Assembly: GCF_019249245.1 (NCBI RefSeq)
Contig: NZ_JAESDK010000005.1
Coordinates: 62,001-126,000, forward strand
From: Alteromonas lipotrueiana
Lineage (GTDB): Bacteria; Pseudomonadota; Gammaproteobacteria; Enterobacterales; Alteromonadaceae
Reading direction: 5' to 3'
Length of the DNA stretch: 64,000 nt
Shown: positions 17,195 through 27,445 of the stretch, piece by piece
Layout: each line of letters begins with the position of its first letter
Position numbering within the stretch: the stretch's first letter is position 1
Position numbers and translations under genes: made by a program
The notes under the pieces: generated by a model
Database searches by the model: none
What the model was told of the DNA's origin: nothing
The model's input: only the letters and a program-made list of their open reading frames with translations

Positions 17195-19001
17195 CTGCCT
17201 CTTCAGGTACAAAGTCACATGCCACGGTCAGGCGTCGGCCTTCATGGTTAAATGGGTACGTGCCGTGCCAAAAATATGAAGGAAATATTATCAACTTACC
17301 TTCTTCTGGCATCACATTATGAAACACAGTATTTTTTGAGCGAATAAAATTAGTCTGACCAAAGCGTAGCCAGCCTTCATGTTTATCGTTATCAAGCGAA
17401 GGTAACGCAATATAGACCACCGAACTCAACCACCCCATCGGGTGAATATGATCATTATGAAATCCCTCTGTTTTTAAATTCACCGACCAGGCTGTATTTA
17501 CCGCCGCATTTGCCCCGTCGGCAAAACCTGAATACGGATTAGGTATCGTTTTATAATAATTAAGCGCATTATTCGCAATCCGGGTCAATTCTGCTTGAAG
17601 ATGGGTTAACAGCGCATGTCGATGTGAGAACAAATTGCCTTTCGTTTGTGTTCCGCGGTGCAATGTCTGAAACAATGGCGAATCGTCACCAACATGCAGT
17701 TCATCAAGATATTCGGCTACATCGGATAGATACCTATGGAGACTCGTATAACTCTCAGGCGGCTGAATAAACTCTTCAAAGATATAGTCTGTTTCTTGTA
17801 TGTCTGAATTTTGCCCGGGTGAAAATTCGGAACCACAATATCGCGTTAAAGATAACGCCCATTGATTTTGGCGATCTTCACTTAATACGGTCTCTATACA
17901 TGTCGTTGCCAGCTCGTATTGATGACTTACAAGCAAGGTTTGTGCTAACTGGCATCGTTCATCACAACTTAGACGTCTCGATACCGCCTGCCGGGCAACG
18001 TCGCCCGCGCGCTCTGTTTTTCCTTGTATTCTAAATGCTTCACTTTTATAAAAGGCCAGCTTATGCGGGACAATAGCTTCATTGTAATAATCTAAAACAG
18101 ACCACAGCTTGGTATGCTGCTTTACCTTAATTAAAAAGGTAATGTAAAAATCTAAAACCTCATCGCCTAACTGCTGTTTGTCCGCTAAGCGGTTAAACAA
18201 GTCAGAGCAAAGCGCAGATTGTCCTGATTCGTACCATAGCTCTACTAAATTTTTAATAGTGGGTAGAAAATCGGGCTTTAATTTATGTGCCTGTACATAG
18301 TGAGATATTGCAGCGGTTGTATCATTCACATCCCACAAACAGTTAGCCAGATTATGATGAATTGCGTAGTTTTGCCCTACCTTATTCAGAAGGTGATGAT
18401 AACTCTTTATTGCGCTCTGGTGATGACCGTTCGCTCGGTTAAGTTGTGCTTCTATGAGAATAAAATCATTGGCGTTTTCATTAGTACAAAAGCGTTTTTT
18501 TATCTTGGGCCAGAGACGGTTAGCTAAAGTAATATCTTCAACAGCAATAAGTGTGTTAAGCAATGCAAGCGCAAGTTTTTCAGAGGCATTAATATGATTA
18601 AGGGCGCGCTTAGTCATTAAGTTTAAAGATGCAGAACACGCTTGCTTACTCAGTTTTTCAAAATAAAAAATGAGTGCCGGGATACATTCAGGACGATCAG
18701 AGTTTGAGGCTTTGTCACAAAATTCCCTGGCTTTCACTGCATCGCCAGCATACGCAAAACACTTCGCTGCATTAAGTTTTAGTTCAATGTCTTCGGGGGT
18801 ATGTTTAAGACACACTAAAATATCAGTAATAGCAGACTTATAATTACCAGTTGAAAAAGAGCTAGCGGCTCTGAACCTTAATAATAGCTGATTACCAGGC
18901 TGACGTTGTAACAACGGCACCAATAGCTTTTGTAATGATACAAAGTCTTTTTTATACAACAGCGTCTGGAGTGCTTGTACAACCTGATTACCTGGGTTCA
19001 C
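17181..19001 (-). CDS. TPR protein with C-terminal 2OG-Fe(II) oxygenase domain
   Basis: A 606-residue fusion. Residues 1 to about 390 are tandem tetratricopeptide-like helices (for example H-H-N-L-A-N-C-L-W-D-V-N-D-T-T-A-A-I). Residues from about 400 form an oxygenase of the putative 2OG-FeII_Oxy_5 type. H515 and D517 lie in F-H-N-D-H-I-H-P, the distal histidine is H579 in F-W-H-G-T-Y-P-F, and R588/R589 sit in G-R-R-L-T-V. No signal peptide is seen. Translation starts at GTG with GAGG upstream. The TPR part probably recruits a protein substrate. The convergent neighbour is a second, unrelated oxygenase. Confidence 0.85.
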   Translation of the reverse strand: MNPGNQVVQALQTLLYKKDFVSLQKLLVPLLQRQPGNQLLLRFRAASSFSTGNYKSAITDILVCLKHTPEDIELKLNAAKCFAYAGDAVKAREFCDKASNSDRPECIPALIFYFEKLSKQACSASLNLMTKRALNHINASEKLALALLNTLIAVEDITLANRLWPKIKKRFCTNENANDFILIEAQLNRANGHHQSAIKSYHHLLNKVGQNYAIHHNLANCLWDVNDTTAAISHYVQAHKLKPDFLPTIKNLVELWYESGQSALCSDLFNRLADKQQLGDEVLDFYITFLIKVKQHTKLWSVLDYYNEAIVPHKLAFYKSEAFRIQGKTERAGDVARQAVSRRLSCDERCQLAQTLLVSHQYELATTCIETVLSEDRQNQWALSLTRYCGSEFSPGQNSDIQETDYIFEEFIQPPESYTSLHRYLSDVAEYLDELHVGDDSPLFQTLHRGTQTKGNLFSHRHALLTHLQAELTRIANNALNYYKTIPNPYSGFADGANAAVNTAWSVNLKTEGFHNDHIHPMGWLSSVVYIALPSLDNDKHEGWLRFGQTNFIRSKNTVFHNVMPEEGKLIIFPSYFWHGTYPFNHEGRRLTVACDFVPEEAVTAV

Positions 19002-19806
19002 AATTCTGCCTCAATATTACCAATAACTTATATTAAGGTCTTTGCGTCAAAATAGGTAGTATTTAATGCCAAATAACATTGACATTTAGTCTAATGATAT
19101 TTTTAGTCGCGGTTTAACGCTATGCCTTTATTACAATCAGGCATATCTATTTGCTTAAATAACATACAAATCATCTCCCGCTACTTACCTTGGGAGTTTG
19201 TGAACCCGAATCAGCGATTGAGTTTTACAGTCTATTCCCTCCCCTTTTTTCATATAAAAACGCTTACCGGTAAATAACATTTGGTAAAAACAGATTGCAA
19301 AGAAAAGGATTTAGTAAACCGTGGCGTTAAAAACAAGATTTAAACCTGGTGTAATCCAACACTGCGTATTAAAGGCATTTTATAGAGGCTATAAAATGGC
19401 TGGATTCCAGATTGTATAATTATATTAAGACTTTTATCAGCCTACGCTGACTATTGACTTCAACCACCATTTAAAAATCAGGTAAGGCCTATTGAAGGAA
19501 GGTAGTTCGCTTTACAAAACTCGGTTCACAGTAAAATGAGGAGGCTTGGCACCTAAAAAGTTAATTAATTCACAAAGCAATATACAATTAAATAGACCAG
19601 ATAACGGGCGTAATGCAAACCTATCAATACATGGGGCTACAGCGACTGAAGCACGTTGTAATAGTGCAACAGGGAATGAATGTGCTTATCTATTTTATAA
19701 AGAGTGGAGTTGCTGAGGTAGCTACTTGTCTACGTAGATAAGAGAAAACTTTAATGCCGCTTTTGGGTAGTGCACTGTCTAGGGTTTGGTACAGGCCAAT
19801 TAAAAC
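19002..19806. other. Intergenic region of about 800 bases, no gene recognised
   Basis: This stretch between the TPR-oxygenase gene and the TonB-dependent receptor has stop codons in all frames at short intervals and no tRNA-like or terminator-like fold that I can recognise. It should contain the promoter of the TPR-oxygenase gene at its left end. The rest is AT-rich and unexplained. Confidence 0.4.
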
Positions 19807-19835
19807 AAAAAAGGCTCCTTAAAGGAGCCTTTTCT
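19807..19835 (-). terminator. Intrinsic terminator of the first large receptor gene
   Basis: On the minus strand AAAAGGCTCC and GGAGCCTTTTTT form a stem with a short TTTAA loop and a T run, 14 bases after the receptor stop codon. Confidence 0.9.
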
Positions 19836-19848
19836 TATACGCTATTGC

Positions 19849-22737
19849 TTAGAACGAAGCGGCGAATCTTACATAGTAAGTACGGCCGAATACATCATAA
19901 GTTGCAGGGTATGTGTTAGCTTGTTGATCGTTGTCACCGATGACAGGTGGCTGCTTATCAAACACATTGTCCACACCAGCAGTTACACGATAATTTTCAC
20001 CAAGGTAGTAAGTACCAGATGCATCAAAGTAGCTGTGTGCATCAATCTGCTCAACAGTGAAGTCAGTTGCATCATCATCATCGTTAACTTCGCCAACATA
20101 GCGCCACAACAACTGACCAGTGAAGTCATCAATGCTGTACTTAACCGTTACACGGTGCTTATATTCTGGCAAAGGTTCACCACAATTTACGCCAAAGTTA
20201 CCCGCACACTCAATTAAATCAGCGCCTGGGAAAGCTTCATAGCTAGACTCGTCAGTGTAAGTACCTAAGTAATCAAGGCTTAAGTTACCCGGGCCTGCAT
20301 CTACATTGTAGCTTGCAATAACATCTATACCCGACAGTTTCACAGATGCAGCATTTTGGAAGCCATCAGAAACAAAGTCGATGGTACCGTCTGCACGACG
20401 AGTAACCGCGTCACAGTATTGTGAACCTACACCACCGGCGCCTGTGTTGTAACACAGATTAAGGATGTTGTTAGTTCCAACAGTAGCAACCGCATCTTCA
20501 ATTTCAATATCGAAGTAATCGATGCTGAAAGTAAAGTCTTCAAACGGAGTCACAACCATACCAACAGTTAATGTCTCAGCTTCTTCTTCTTTCAGATCCG
20601 GGTTACCACCTACTTGGGTGCGAACCTGACCTGAAGCCGGGTCAATCGCTGAGCTAAACAATACATCAGCCGGAACACCAGTTGCCTGACACAAAGCTTC
20701 TAACTCAGCACTTGGTGCATCAGGTGAACCTGATGCAGAACATGGATCCGCAGCACCTGGGAAGTTTTCACCTGCAGGTGAGAACAGCTCAGCAATATTC
20801 GGAGCACGAACCGCTGTGTTAAAACCAGCGCGGAATCGAAGGTCATCATTAATGGCCCATGACGCACTGATTTTATAACTTTCTACGGTGCCCGCTGTGC
20901 TGTAATCAGCAGAACGATAAGCCAGCTCCATATCTACAGATTCAGCAAAAGGCAATCCGTATAAAATTGGAAGATAAGCTTCTGCATACCATTCTGAAGT
21001 AGAGTATCCACCAGCAACCGGCGGTGCGCCGTTAAAGCCAGCAATGGTACCTGCGGCTAAATCTTGTGAAGGTAAGAATTCAAAATCTTCTTTACGGTGC
21101 TCGTAACCTACCGCGATACCAACCGGACCACCTGGTAGTTCAAACCATTCGCCTGAATCACCGGCGATGCTACCACCCCACATGATTTGGTCGAATACTG
21201 CTGAAGATGATACCGCTGTACGTAAGAAGGCTGCTGCATCTTCTGAAATGTTACCTTCACCGAAGATATTCAGAGGCGCACAACCAATAGTTGCACCATT
21301 TTCAGAGCCGTCTGCACAAGAAGGGTTACCGTTCTCGTCTAACAGTACGTTTCCGTCTTCGTCAGTTGCCAGCAACAGTGCCTGGTCAAAACGTCCACGG
21401 TTAACATTACCTAACTGAGCTTCAGTTTGTGTAACCTGACCTGTTTGATAAAAAACATCGTATGTCCAGGCAGTATCACCAATGCTACCACGCACACCCG
21501 TTACCATTTGGTAAGACTGGAAGTTACTTTGCGAACGACGAGGACCAACCTCTAGCATACGACGACGTAACAAGGCAGAACCCGTGTCGGCAATACCATC
21601 GCCATCAGTATCTACGTCACCGCCAATGGCATCAGAAATAGTTTGCTGAGCTTCTGGGGTAATGTAAGGGTTGCCGTCCAAAGTAAAAGTAGAGCTTTGG
21701 AAAATTGGCGTAGCAGCAAGCTGTTGTGGAACGTTGCTGTCAGTAAACATGGCACGTGCGTAAATTTCAGCATTATCGGTAACATCATATGAACCGATAG
21801 CAGTAATTTGATGACGTTCCTGAGGAAGCTGAATGTAGTTTACAGGAGCAAAGTTGTAAAAATCGTTAGTAGCGCCGCCTGCAACGAATGGACGAACACC
21901 GCCGTCCTGATTAAAGATGATACCGCTTGAATCTGGTGCGAAACCAGCAAAACCACCCGCAAAGATAGCTGTTGCCGGTACACCTGATGAACCGCCCGGC
22001 TCCAGACCGCCAGCACCATCGTCAAATTGTGCTACAGAGGCAAAATCACGGTCGCCCTGGAACAGGTCGCTACGATCGGTGTAGTTGATGTTAAATACTA
22101 CGTTACCTTTACCATCTGCGAAGTTACCACCGATAGTGAAATCTGCATTCCAGATTTCTGCATCACCTTCTTCAGTGATTTCATAACCAGTGGCGATATC
22201 AACGCCTTCAAAGTCGTCTTTAAGAATAAAGTTAACAACACCCGCTACCGCGTCAGAACCGTATACTGCAGATGCACCACCGGTTAGAACCTCAACGTCC
22301 TTAATTAACGCAGTTGGGATAGAGTTAATATCTACGGTACCGCCTGCAGTAGTTGGAACCGCACGCAAACCGTTAATCAGAACCAATGTTCTGTTAGTAC
22401 CTAAACCACGAAGGTCAACTGTCGCTGTACCGTTACCTGGGTTGTTAGACGTACGGTCTAATCCAGGAACAACTTGCGGAAGTGTATTTAGCAGTGACTC
22501 GGTGTTAACCGTAGCCGTTAATTCAAATTGCTCTTCGCCAACAGTAGCAACCGGTGCATTAGATACAAAATCTACTTTACGGATACGAGAACCCGTTACC
22601 GAGATTTTTTCTACCGCTTCTTCTGCAGTTACATCTTCTTGTGCAACAGCCATATTGGTGCTGAAAATAGCTGCTGAGGCTGCGCCAAAGGCACACGCCA
22701 GTTTTACTGACTTAGCCAATTTATTGTTTGTAAACAT
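19849..22737 (-). CDS. Large TonB-dependent receptor
   Basis: A 962-residue outer membrane receptor with a signal peptide (cleaved near N-M-A-V-A-Q), a TonB box region (V-E-K-I-S-V-T-G-S-R-I-R), and a plug with V-D-L-R-G-L-G-T-N-R-T-L-V-L-I-N-G and T-G-G-A-S-A-V-Y-G-S-D-A-V-A-G-V-V-N-F. The barrel ends in Y-Y-V-R-F-A-A-S-F. This large group in Alteromonadales, Caulobacter and Xanthomonas is implicated in uptake of peptides, glycans and other bulky ligands; the ligand here is unknown. It is a clear paralogue of the next gene upstream, including the leader before the ATG (CAGGGAGAC). A terminator follows, so it forms its own transcript. Confidence 0.93.
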   Translation of the reverse strand: MFTNNKLAKSVKLACAFGAASAAIFSTNMAVAQEDVTAEEAVEKISVTGSRIRKVDFVSNAPVATVGEEQFELTATVNTESLLNTLPQVVPGLDRTSNNPGNGTATVDLRGLGTNRTLVLINGLRAVPTTAGGTVDINSIPTALIKDVEVLTGGASAVYGSDAVAGVVNFILKDDFEGVDIATGYEITEEGDAEIWNADFTIGGNFADGKGNVVFNINYTDRSDLFQGDRDFASVAQFDDGAGGLEPGGSSGVPATAIFAGGFAGFAPDSSGIIFNQDGGVRPFVAGGATNDFYNFAPVNYIQLPQERHQITAIGSYDVTDNAEIYARAMFTDSNVPQQLAATPIFQSSTFTLDGNPYITPEAQQTISDAIGGDVDTDGDGIADTGSALLRRRMLEVGPRRSQSNFQSYQMVTGVRGSIGDTAWTYDVFYQTGQVTQTEAQLGNVNRGRFDQALLLATDEDGNVLLDENGNPSCADGSENGATIGCAPLNIFGEGNISEDAAAFLRTAVSSSAVFDQIMWGGSIAGDSGEWFELPGGPVGIAVGYEHRKEDFEFLPSQDLAAGTIAGFNGAPPVAGGYSTSEWYAEAYLPILYGLPFAESVDMELAYRSADYSTAGTVESYKISASWAINDDLRFRAGFNTAVRAPNIAELFSPAGENFPGAADPCSASGSPDAPSAELEALCQATGVPADVLFSSAIDPASGQVRTQVGGNPDLKEEEAETLTVGMVVTPFEDFTFSIDYFDIEIEDAVATVGTNNILNLCYNTGAGGVGSQYCDAVTRRADGTIDFVSDGFQNAASVKLSGIDVIASYNVDAGPGNLSLDYLGTYTDESSYEAFPGADLIECAGNFGVNCGEPLPEYKHRVTVKYSIDDFTGQLLWRYVGEVNDDDDATDFTVEQIDAHSYFDASGTYYLGENYRVTAGVDNVFDKQPPVIGDNDQQANTYPATYDVFGRTYYVRFAASF

Positions 22738-23051
22738 GTATAGTCTCCCTGGACCACTAAAACGTTATGTTCAGTGTTTGCAATATAAGCCGTTTAATCG
22801 ACTTTTTATTCGTTAAGGCACTAAACCTTGAGGTGATAATAACCACATAGCTTAGATGCGGTCAACTACCATTGAGATAAGATAGAAGAAAAGTTCCATT
22901 TATTTTCGTATTAATTTTACGACTTTTGTTTAAAAATCGTTAACCCATAGAAAAATATAAGTTTTTTATTGTAAATAAAACGTTACTTTGGCGTATTATA
23001 AAGAAAGAAGGTACAAACAATAAAAAGAATAGAAATGCAGAAGTTGAGGGT
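22738..23051. other. Promoter region of the first large receptor
   Basis: About 310 bases of AT-rich sequence upstream of the receptor ATG. A GGGAG ribosome binding site lies just before the gene. I see no gene here. Confidence 0.4.
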
Positions 23052-23080
23052 AAAACACCCAACATTAGCTGGGTGTTTTA
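23052..23080 (-). terminator. Intrinsic terminator of the second large receptor gene
   Basis: On the minus strand TAAAACACCC and GGGTGTTTTA form a stem around an AGCTAATGTT loop, about 25 bases after the receptor stop codon. Confidence 0.85.
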
Positions 23081-23105
23081 TTTTACTTAGGTAAGTGAGT
23101 TAGCT

Positions 23106-26024
23106 TTATTCAAAGCGATAGATAACCCCTGCGTTAAAGCGACGTCCGACCAAGTCATACAGTGGGTTGAACGTGTAACCAGGCGGTACTTTGTTGAAAA
23201 TGTTACGAATCCCAGCGTACACTTCAAGGTTTTCACCCATATAGTAATTCGCCGCCAAATCGTGAGTCCAGATAGACCCTATATAGCTAATATCCACATC
23301 TTCTTCAGTACCACCGTCTGGTGAAACATCAAACAAGGCACTGCGGTCAATAAACCGACTGGTGTAGTTAAACTTCCAGTTATCAAGACGGTAATCTACA
23401 CTGGTTCTGAATTGCAGTTCAGGATCGCCAACTTCGCCGACTTCTACGTTAATTTCATCAGGTCTTTCCTGGAACGCAAATTCTTCCAGTTCATCAACAT
23501 AGTTACCCTGAACGTTGAAGCGTAACTCACCAGGCAGGTCAAATTGTGCTAAATCGGTAGTATAACGAATTTGCATCTCTAAACCTGAAGTTTGTAACGC
23601 CGCAGCGTTTACAAAGCCTGAGCGTACCAGATCAACATCAAAGTTTTCGTTACGATCTACCTGCGAGCAGAACGCTGTATCCGGTCCACCTGTAGCATCT
23701 ACACAGTTATCTACTATATCCTGGGCACTTACGCTGGTAATGGCATCGGTAATTTCAATATCGTACCAATCTAGTGTTATCGCCAGATTCTCGGCAAAGG
23801 TTGGCTGCCAAACAATACCGACGGTACGCGATTCACTTTCTTCTGGTGTCAGGTCAGGGTTACCACCAGATAGCGTATTAACACTTACGTTATCGTTTGC
23901 TTCAAACCCTTCAGGAATACCTAGAGCCAGACAGTTTGCACGGCGATCCGCATCTTCATCAATGTTGTCGGCATCACATGGATCAGATACACGGGCAAAG
24001 CCGGGTGATTGTGGACTAAATGCTTCATCAACATTTGGTGCACGAACCGCCTCACCTACCGTACCGCGTAAGCTAATTTGCTCAATCGGCGTCCATAAGA
24101 AGCCAACCTGCCAGGCATCAGCATTACCTGCGTGTGAATAGTCTGCTGAACGGAATGCCGCATCAATTGATAACTCTTCAGCTAAAAATACCCCTGATAA
24201 AATTGGCAAACGTGTTTCGACGAAAAACTCTTCAACATCGTAACCGCCAAACGAGTCAGGCGTAGCCGCACCCGTATAAAAACCGGCTTTGGTAAATTCG
24301 TCAGTGGTGGTGCGAACATCTTCTTTTCGATGTTCAAAACCTAGTGCAAATCCAATTGCGCCACCTGGCAATGAGAAGAACTCTGCAGTGTCAAACGATA
24401 CGGTTGCACCGAACATTTCCTGAGTAAGCTGGTCTTCACGTGTTACATCACCTGAAATGTAATCATAGGCTTCAGCACTTGCATTTCCAAAACCAAACGG
24501 GTTAAACGGCACACAGTTACCACCATTAACCTCTGCTGGATCTTCATAGTCATCGCCCTGCGCCGAAGGCACCTGGCTTCGACATGCAGCTTCACCTGTT
24601 TCAGGGTCAATGACTGCGTCTAATGCAGCATTCAGGTTTGATGGAATAAGATCGTTTAACGTACGACGAACATTTGAAGTTTCGCCGTAGGTGTAATAAG
24701 CATCATAATCAAAGTCTGTATCAGAAAGCGTAAAGTAGCCTTTGAAGCCTGAAACAATGCGGTACAAGCGACGGTCATTCGCTGCTGAACGGTTACCGAT
24801 ATCATCAAAGAAACGCGCCATCGCTACATCACCGGTCTGGCCAGCATCAAACAGTTGCTGACGTGTTCCGTCATCTAAGAATGGGTTGTCTGTGGCGTTA
24901 ATTGAAACATTACCAAACCGGAAAGATGGTTGGAACTGCTGCTCAATGTCTTTGTCGACATACTTCATGTCACCATAAAAGCGAATGTTGTCGGTGATAT
25001 CGTAACGAAAGGTACTGGCTAAGGTTAAGGTATCCTGAGCCGGAATGTAGTTTTCGTATTGTTCGGTGAAAAATACAGTATCATAAGCCTGATCAAAGCT
25101 ACCGAAGGCGAAACTGTTGGTCAGATCTCGTTCAACCTGCACAATACCTGTGCCATCTGGGGTAAAGGTAATTCTTGGGCCACCGGAAAACGGATTCAGA
25201 ACACCGAACTGGTTGATAAATTCAGAACCTACATTAGGAACTCTGAATTTATCCGCAATGCCATCATCCTCACCGCCATCTTCAGGGTTATTAACCGTTC
25301 CGAAATTCTGAGCTTGTTGTAAGCTCGGCGTTAATACTTCTGTTATTGAGCTTTTTTCAGCAAAAAAGGTAACATTACCACGGCCATCCTGGCTGGTGGC
25401 ACCGGCCAAAATGCTAAACGCTGTATTTTGAGTACCTACGTCTTCAAGGTCTGAAGAATGCGAGTAACGCGCCTCAAAACCTTCGTAGTTGTCTTTTAAA
25501 ATAACGTTGATAACACCGGCTACCGCGTCAGAACCATAGATTGCCGAGGCACCACCAGTAATAACTTCGATACGGTCAATCATGGCAGTAGGGATGGTGC
25601 CGGTATCTACCGCATTTGAAAACGGAGAGCCTGCAACATGACGCTTACCATTTACCAAGGTTAGTGTACGGGTAGCACCCAATGCGCGTAAATCAGGAGA
25701 ACTGATACCAGCATTGGCGTTGCTGTTATTGTTACCAATCAAAGTACTGGCCGCACCAATAGCTGGAAGCTCGGCAAGTAAGGTTCCTAAATCCGGTGCA
25801 CCAAAACGCTGTATTTCAGCTGCATCAATAGTTACTACCGGAGCCGGTGTAGAAAGTTCGGGTCTGGCGATTCGCGACCCTGTTACCGCAATTTTTTCAA
25901 CGGTAGCCTCGCTTTCTTTGGCCGTTTCCTGAGCAAAAACATTACCTGAAGAGAGTAGTGCTACAGTAGAGCCTAACGCACAGGCGATCTTAACTGACGA
26001 GGCCAGTTTAGAATTTTTAAACAT
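23106..26024 (-). CDS. Large TonB-dependent receptor, paralogue
   Basis: A 972-residue receptor with the same plan as its neighbour: a signal peptide (M-F-K-N-S-K-L-A-S-S-V-K-I-A-C-A-L-G), V-E-K-I-A-V-T-G-S-R-I-A as TonB box region, a plug with L-R-A-L-G-A-T-R-T-L-T-L-V-N-G-K-R and T-G-G-A-S-A-I-Y-G-S-D-A-V-A-G-V-I-N, and a barrel ending in F-N-A-G-V-I-Y-R-F. The two genes probably arose by duplication and then diverged in the barrel, suggesting different ligands. Each has its own terminator, so independent regulation is likely. Confidence 0.93.
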   Translation of the reverse strand: MFKNSKLASSVKIACALGSTVALLSSGNVFAQETAKESEATVEKIAVTGSRIARPELSTPAPVVTIDAAEIQRFGAPDLGTLLAELPAIGAASTLIGNNNSNANAGISSPDLRALGATRTLTLVNGKRHVAGSPFSNAVDTGTIPTAMIDRIEVITGGASAIYGSDAVAGVINVILKDNYEGFEARYSHSSDLEDVGTQNTAFSILAGATSQDGRGNVTFFAEKSSITEVLTPSLQQAQNFGTVNNPEDGGEDDGIADKFRVPNVGSEFINQFGVLNPFSGGPRITFTPDGTGIVQVERDLTNSFAFGSFDQAYDTVFFTEQYENYIPAQDTLTLASTFRYDITDNIRFYGDMKYVDKDIEQQFQPSFRFGNVSINATDNPFLDDGTRQQLFDAGQTGDVAMARFFDDIGNRSAANDRRLYRIVSGFKGYFTLSDTDFDYDAYYTYGETSNVRRTLNDLIPSNLNAALDAVIDPETGEAACRSQVPSAQGDDYEDPAEVNGGNCVPFNPFGFGNASAEAYDYISGDVTREDQLTQEMFGATVSFDTAEFFSLPGGAIGFALGFEHRKEDVRTTTDEFTKAGFYTGAATPDSFGGYDVEEFFVETRLPILSGVFLAEELSIDAAFRSADYSHAGNADAWQVGFLWTPIEQISLRGTVGEAVRAPNVDEAFSPQSPGFARVSDPCDADNIDEDADRRANCLALGIPEGFEANDNVSVNTLSGGNPDLTPEESESRTVGIVWQPTFAENLAITLDWYDIEITDAITSVSAQDIVDNCVDATGGPDTAFCSQVDRNENFDVDLVRSGFVNAAALQTSGLEMQIRYTTDLAQFDLPGELRFNVQGNYVDELEEFAFQERPDEINVEVGEVGDPELQFRTSVDYRLDNWKFNYTSRFIDRSALFDVSPDGGTEEDVDISYIGSIWTHDLAANYYMGENLEVYAGIRNIFNKVPPGYTFNPLYDLVGRRFNAGVIYRFE

Positions 26025-26262
26025 GAAGTGTCTCCCTGAAAACAGAAAATGTGGGTTTCTGTTTTATCTATTATGATATTTATTATGTCCCGTGAAGGGT
26101 GAGATATTTTTTATTCTCACCCTATTATAAAAACCTAATCGGAAGCTTTTTTCAACAACTTTTGGTTACAAATTCACCCCGCACTGTAACACTTTGTTAA
26201 CAACCTATATTTCACTTCATTACATAAGCAATAACTAATATCGGCGAGTTATACATTACCTT

Positions 26263-27348
26263 TTACTTATAAAATCCGAAGTAACGTTTCACCTGTTGGG
26301 GCAAAGGCGGCAACATATCTTTGGGTAACAGAAAACTGGCCGCATTAAAAAAATCTATAAAAATACGGTTTGAATCGGTGGTCTTTTTTAAATATTGATG
26401 GCCTGACGAGCCTCCTGTACCAATTTTAGTGCCCAACATACGTTGTACCATCATCGCGTGCCGGTAACGCCAGATGGTTAATTTTTCATCTATTTCAGTT
26501 AGTGCAGTAATAAGCTGAAAAGGCAGGTTAAATATAGGCGCTTCTGGGTATTGCTTTATAAACAACATTGCCATCATGGCATCGTGGTTTAATCTGAATG
26601 TGCCGTCGTCATTTAATTTTTGATACGCTTTTTTATCAAACAATGCATCAAAGCTTTCACGGGTAGAGTCCAGGTCTTTTAATTCCTGACGTTTTTCCTT
26701 TTCAGACAATGTTTCATTATTTTCGATAATTTGTTTGTCTGATTGTAAACAGGCGTCCGATGCTTTTTTAAAATGCTGCCAAAATGCAAACTCATCTTTT
26801 TCTAGCAATGGCATTCGGGCTAACCACTTTTCTACGAGTTCAAAAAGGCTTGGTTTGCTTTCTAACTCTTCAAGAATACGACGGTCTTCTTTTGCCAGAC
26901 GGTTGTAGAAGCTTTGTTTGTCAAAATCAATTCGATACTCACGTTTCAGGCCCAGAGAAATTTCTAAACGCTTAAATTGGATCGACTGAAAGCCCGAGGC
27001 GGGAACCAGATAATCACGAAAGGAAAGAAACTGCTGGGGTGTCATTGTTTCCATAACGCTAATCTGATCATTTAAAAGCTGTTGTATCTGGATGATACGA
27101 TGCAGACGGTGTACAACTTCAATAAGCGCATCATCAGGAATTTCTGCTTCATTAAAAACAGTAATTACGGCGTTTAACTCATGTAAAATCTGCTTAAACC
27201 ACAGCTCATAGACCTGATGAACAATAACAAACAGCATTTCATCATGGGCAGTTTCGCCATAATTTGTGCTTTGCATCTTTTGTGCACCTAATATTTTATC
27301 CAGCTGAAGATAATCACCGTAATACACAGGCGTTTTGTTGCGTTTCAT
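26263..27348 (-). CDS. kynA: Tryptophan 2,3-dioxygenase
   Basis: A 361-residue haem dioxygenase that opens the indole ring of tryptophan to give N-formylkynurenine. The N-terminal Y-G-D-Y-L-Q-L-D-K-I-L and the H-D-E-M-L-F-V-I-V-H-Q-V-Y-E-L-W-F-K-Q-I motif, with the substrate-binding histidine, are characteristic. R-Y-R-H-A-M-M-V-Q-R-M-L-G and G-T-G-G-S-S-G-H-Q-Y-L near the C-terminus complete the signature, the former carrying the proximal haem histidine. The later kynurenine pathway genes (kynB, kynU) are not in the window. It is transcribed alone and is divergent from the comFB-like gene. Confidence 0.96.
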   Translation of the reverse strand: MKRNKTPVYYGDYLQLDKILGAQKMQSTNYGETAHDEMLFVIVHQVYELWFKQILHELNAVITVFNEAEIPDDALIEVVHRLHRIIQIQQLLNDQISVMETMTPQQFLSFRDYLVPASGFQSIQFKRLEISLGLKREYRIDFDKQSFYNRLAKEDRRILEELESKPSLFELVEKWLARMPLLEKDEFAFWQHFKKASDACLQSDKQIIENNETLSEKEKRQELKDLDSTRESFDALFDKKAYQKLNDDGTFRLNHDAMMAMLFIKQYPEAPIFNLPFQLITALTEIDEKLTIWRYRHAMMVQRMLGTKIGTGGSSGHQYLKKTTDSNRIFIDFFNAASFLLPKDMLPPLPQQVKRYFGFYK

Positions 27349-27445
27349 AACACCGATTTCTTGTTGTTTTTAGGTAAATTTAGTCTACCATTTATGACAC
27401 AAAAATTAGACAATGATCCAACAAAATATTTACAGGGAAGCGTGT

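Noticed and set aside
22190-22816. Plus-strand frame of 208 codons opposite the first large receptor
   Set aside because: It lies almost wholly within the receptor N-terminus on the other strand, with Ser/Thr/Pro-rich shadow composition.
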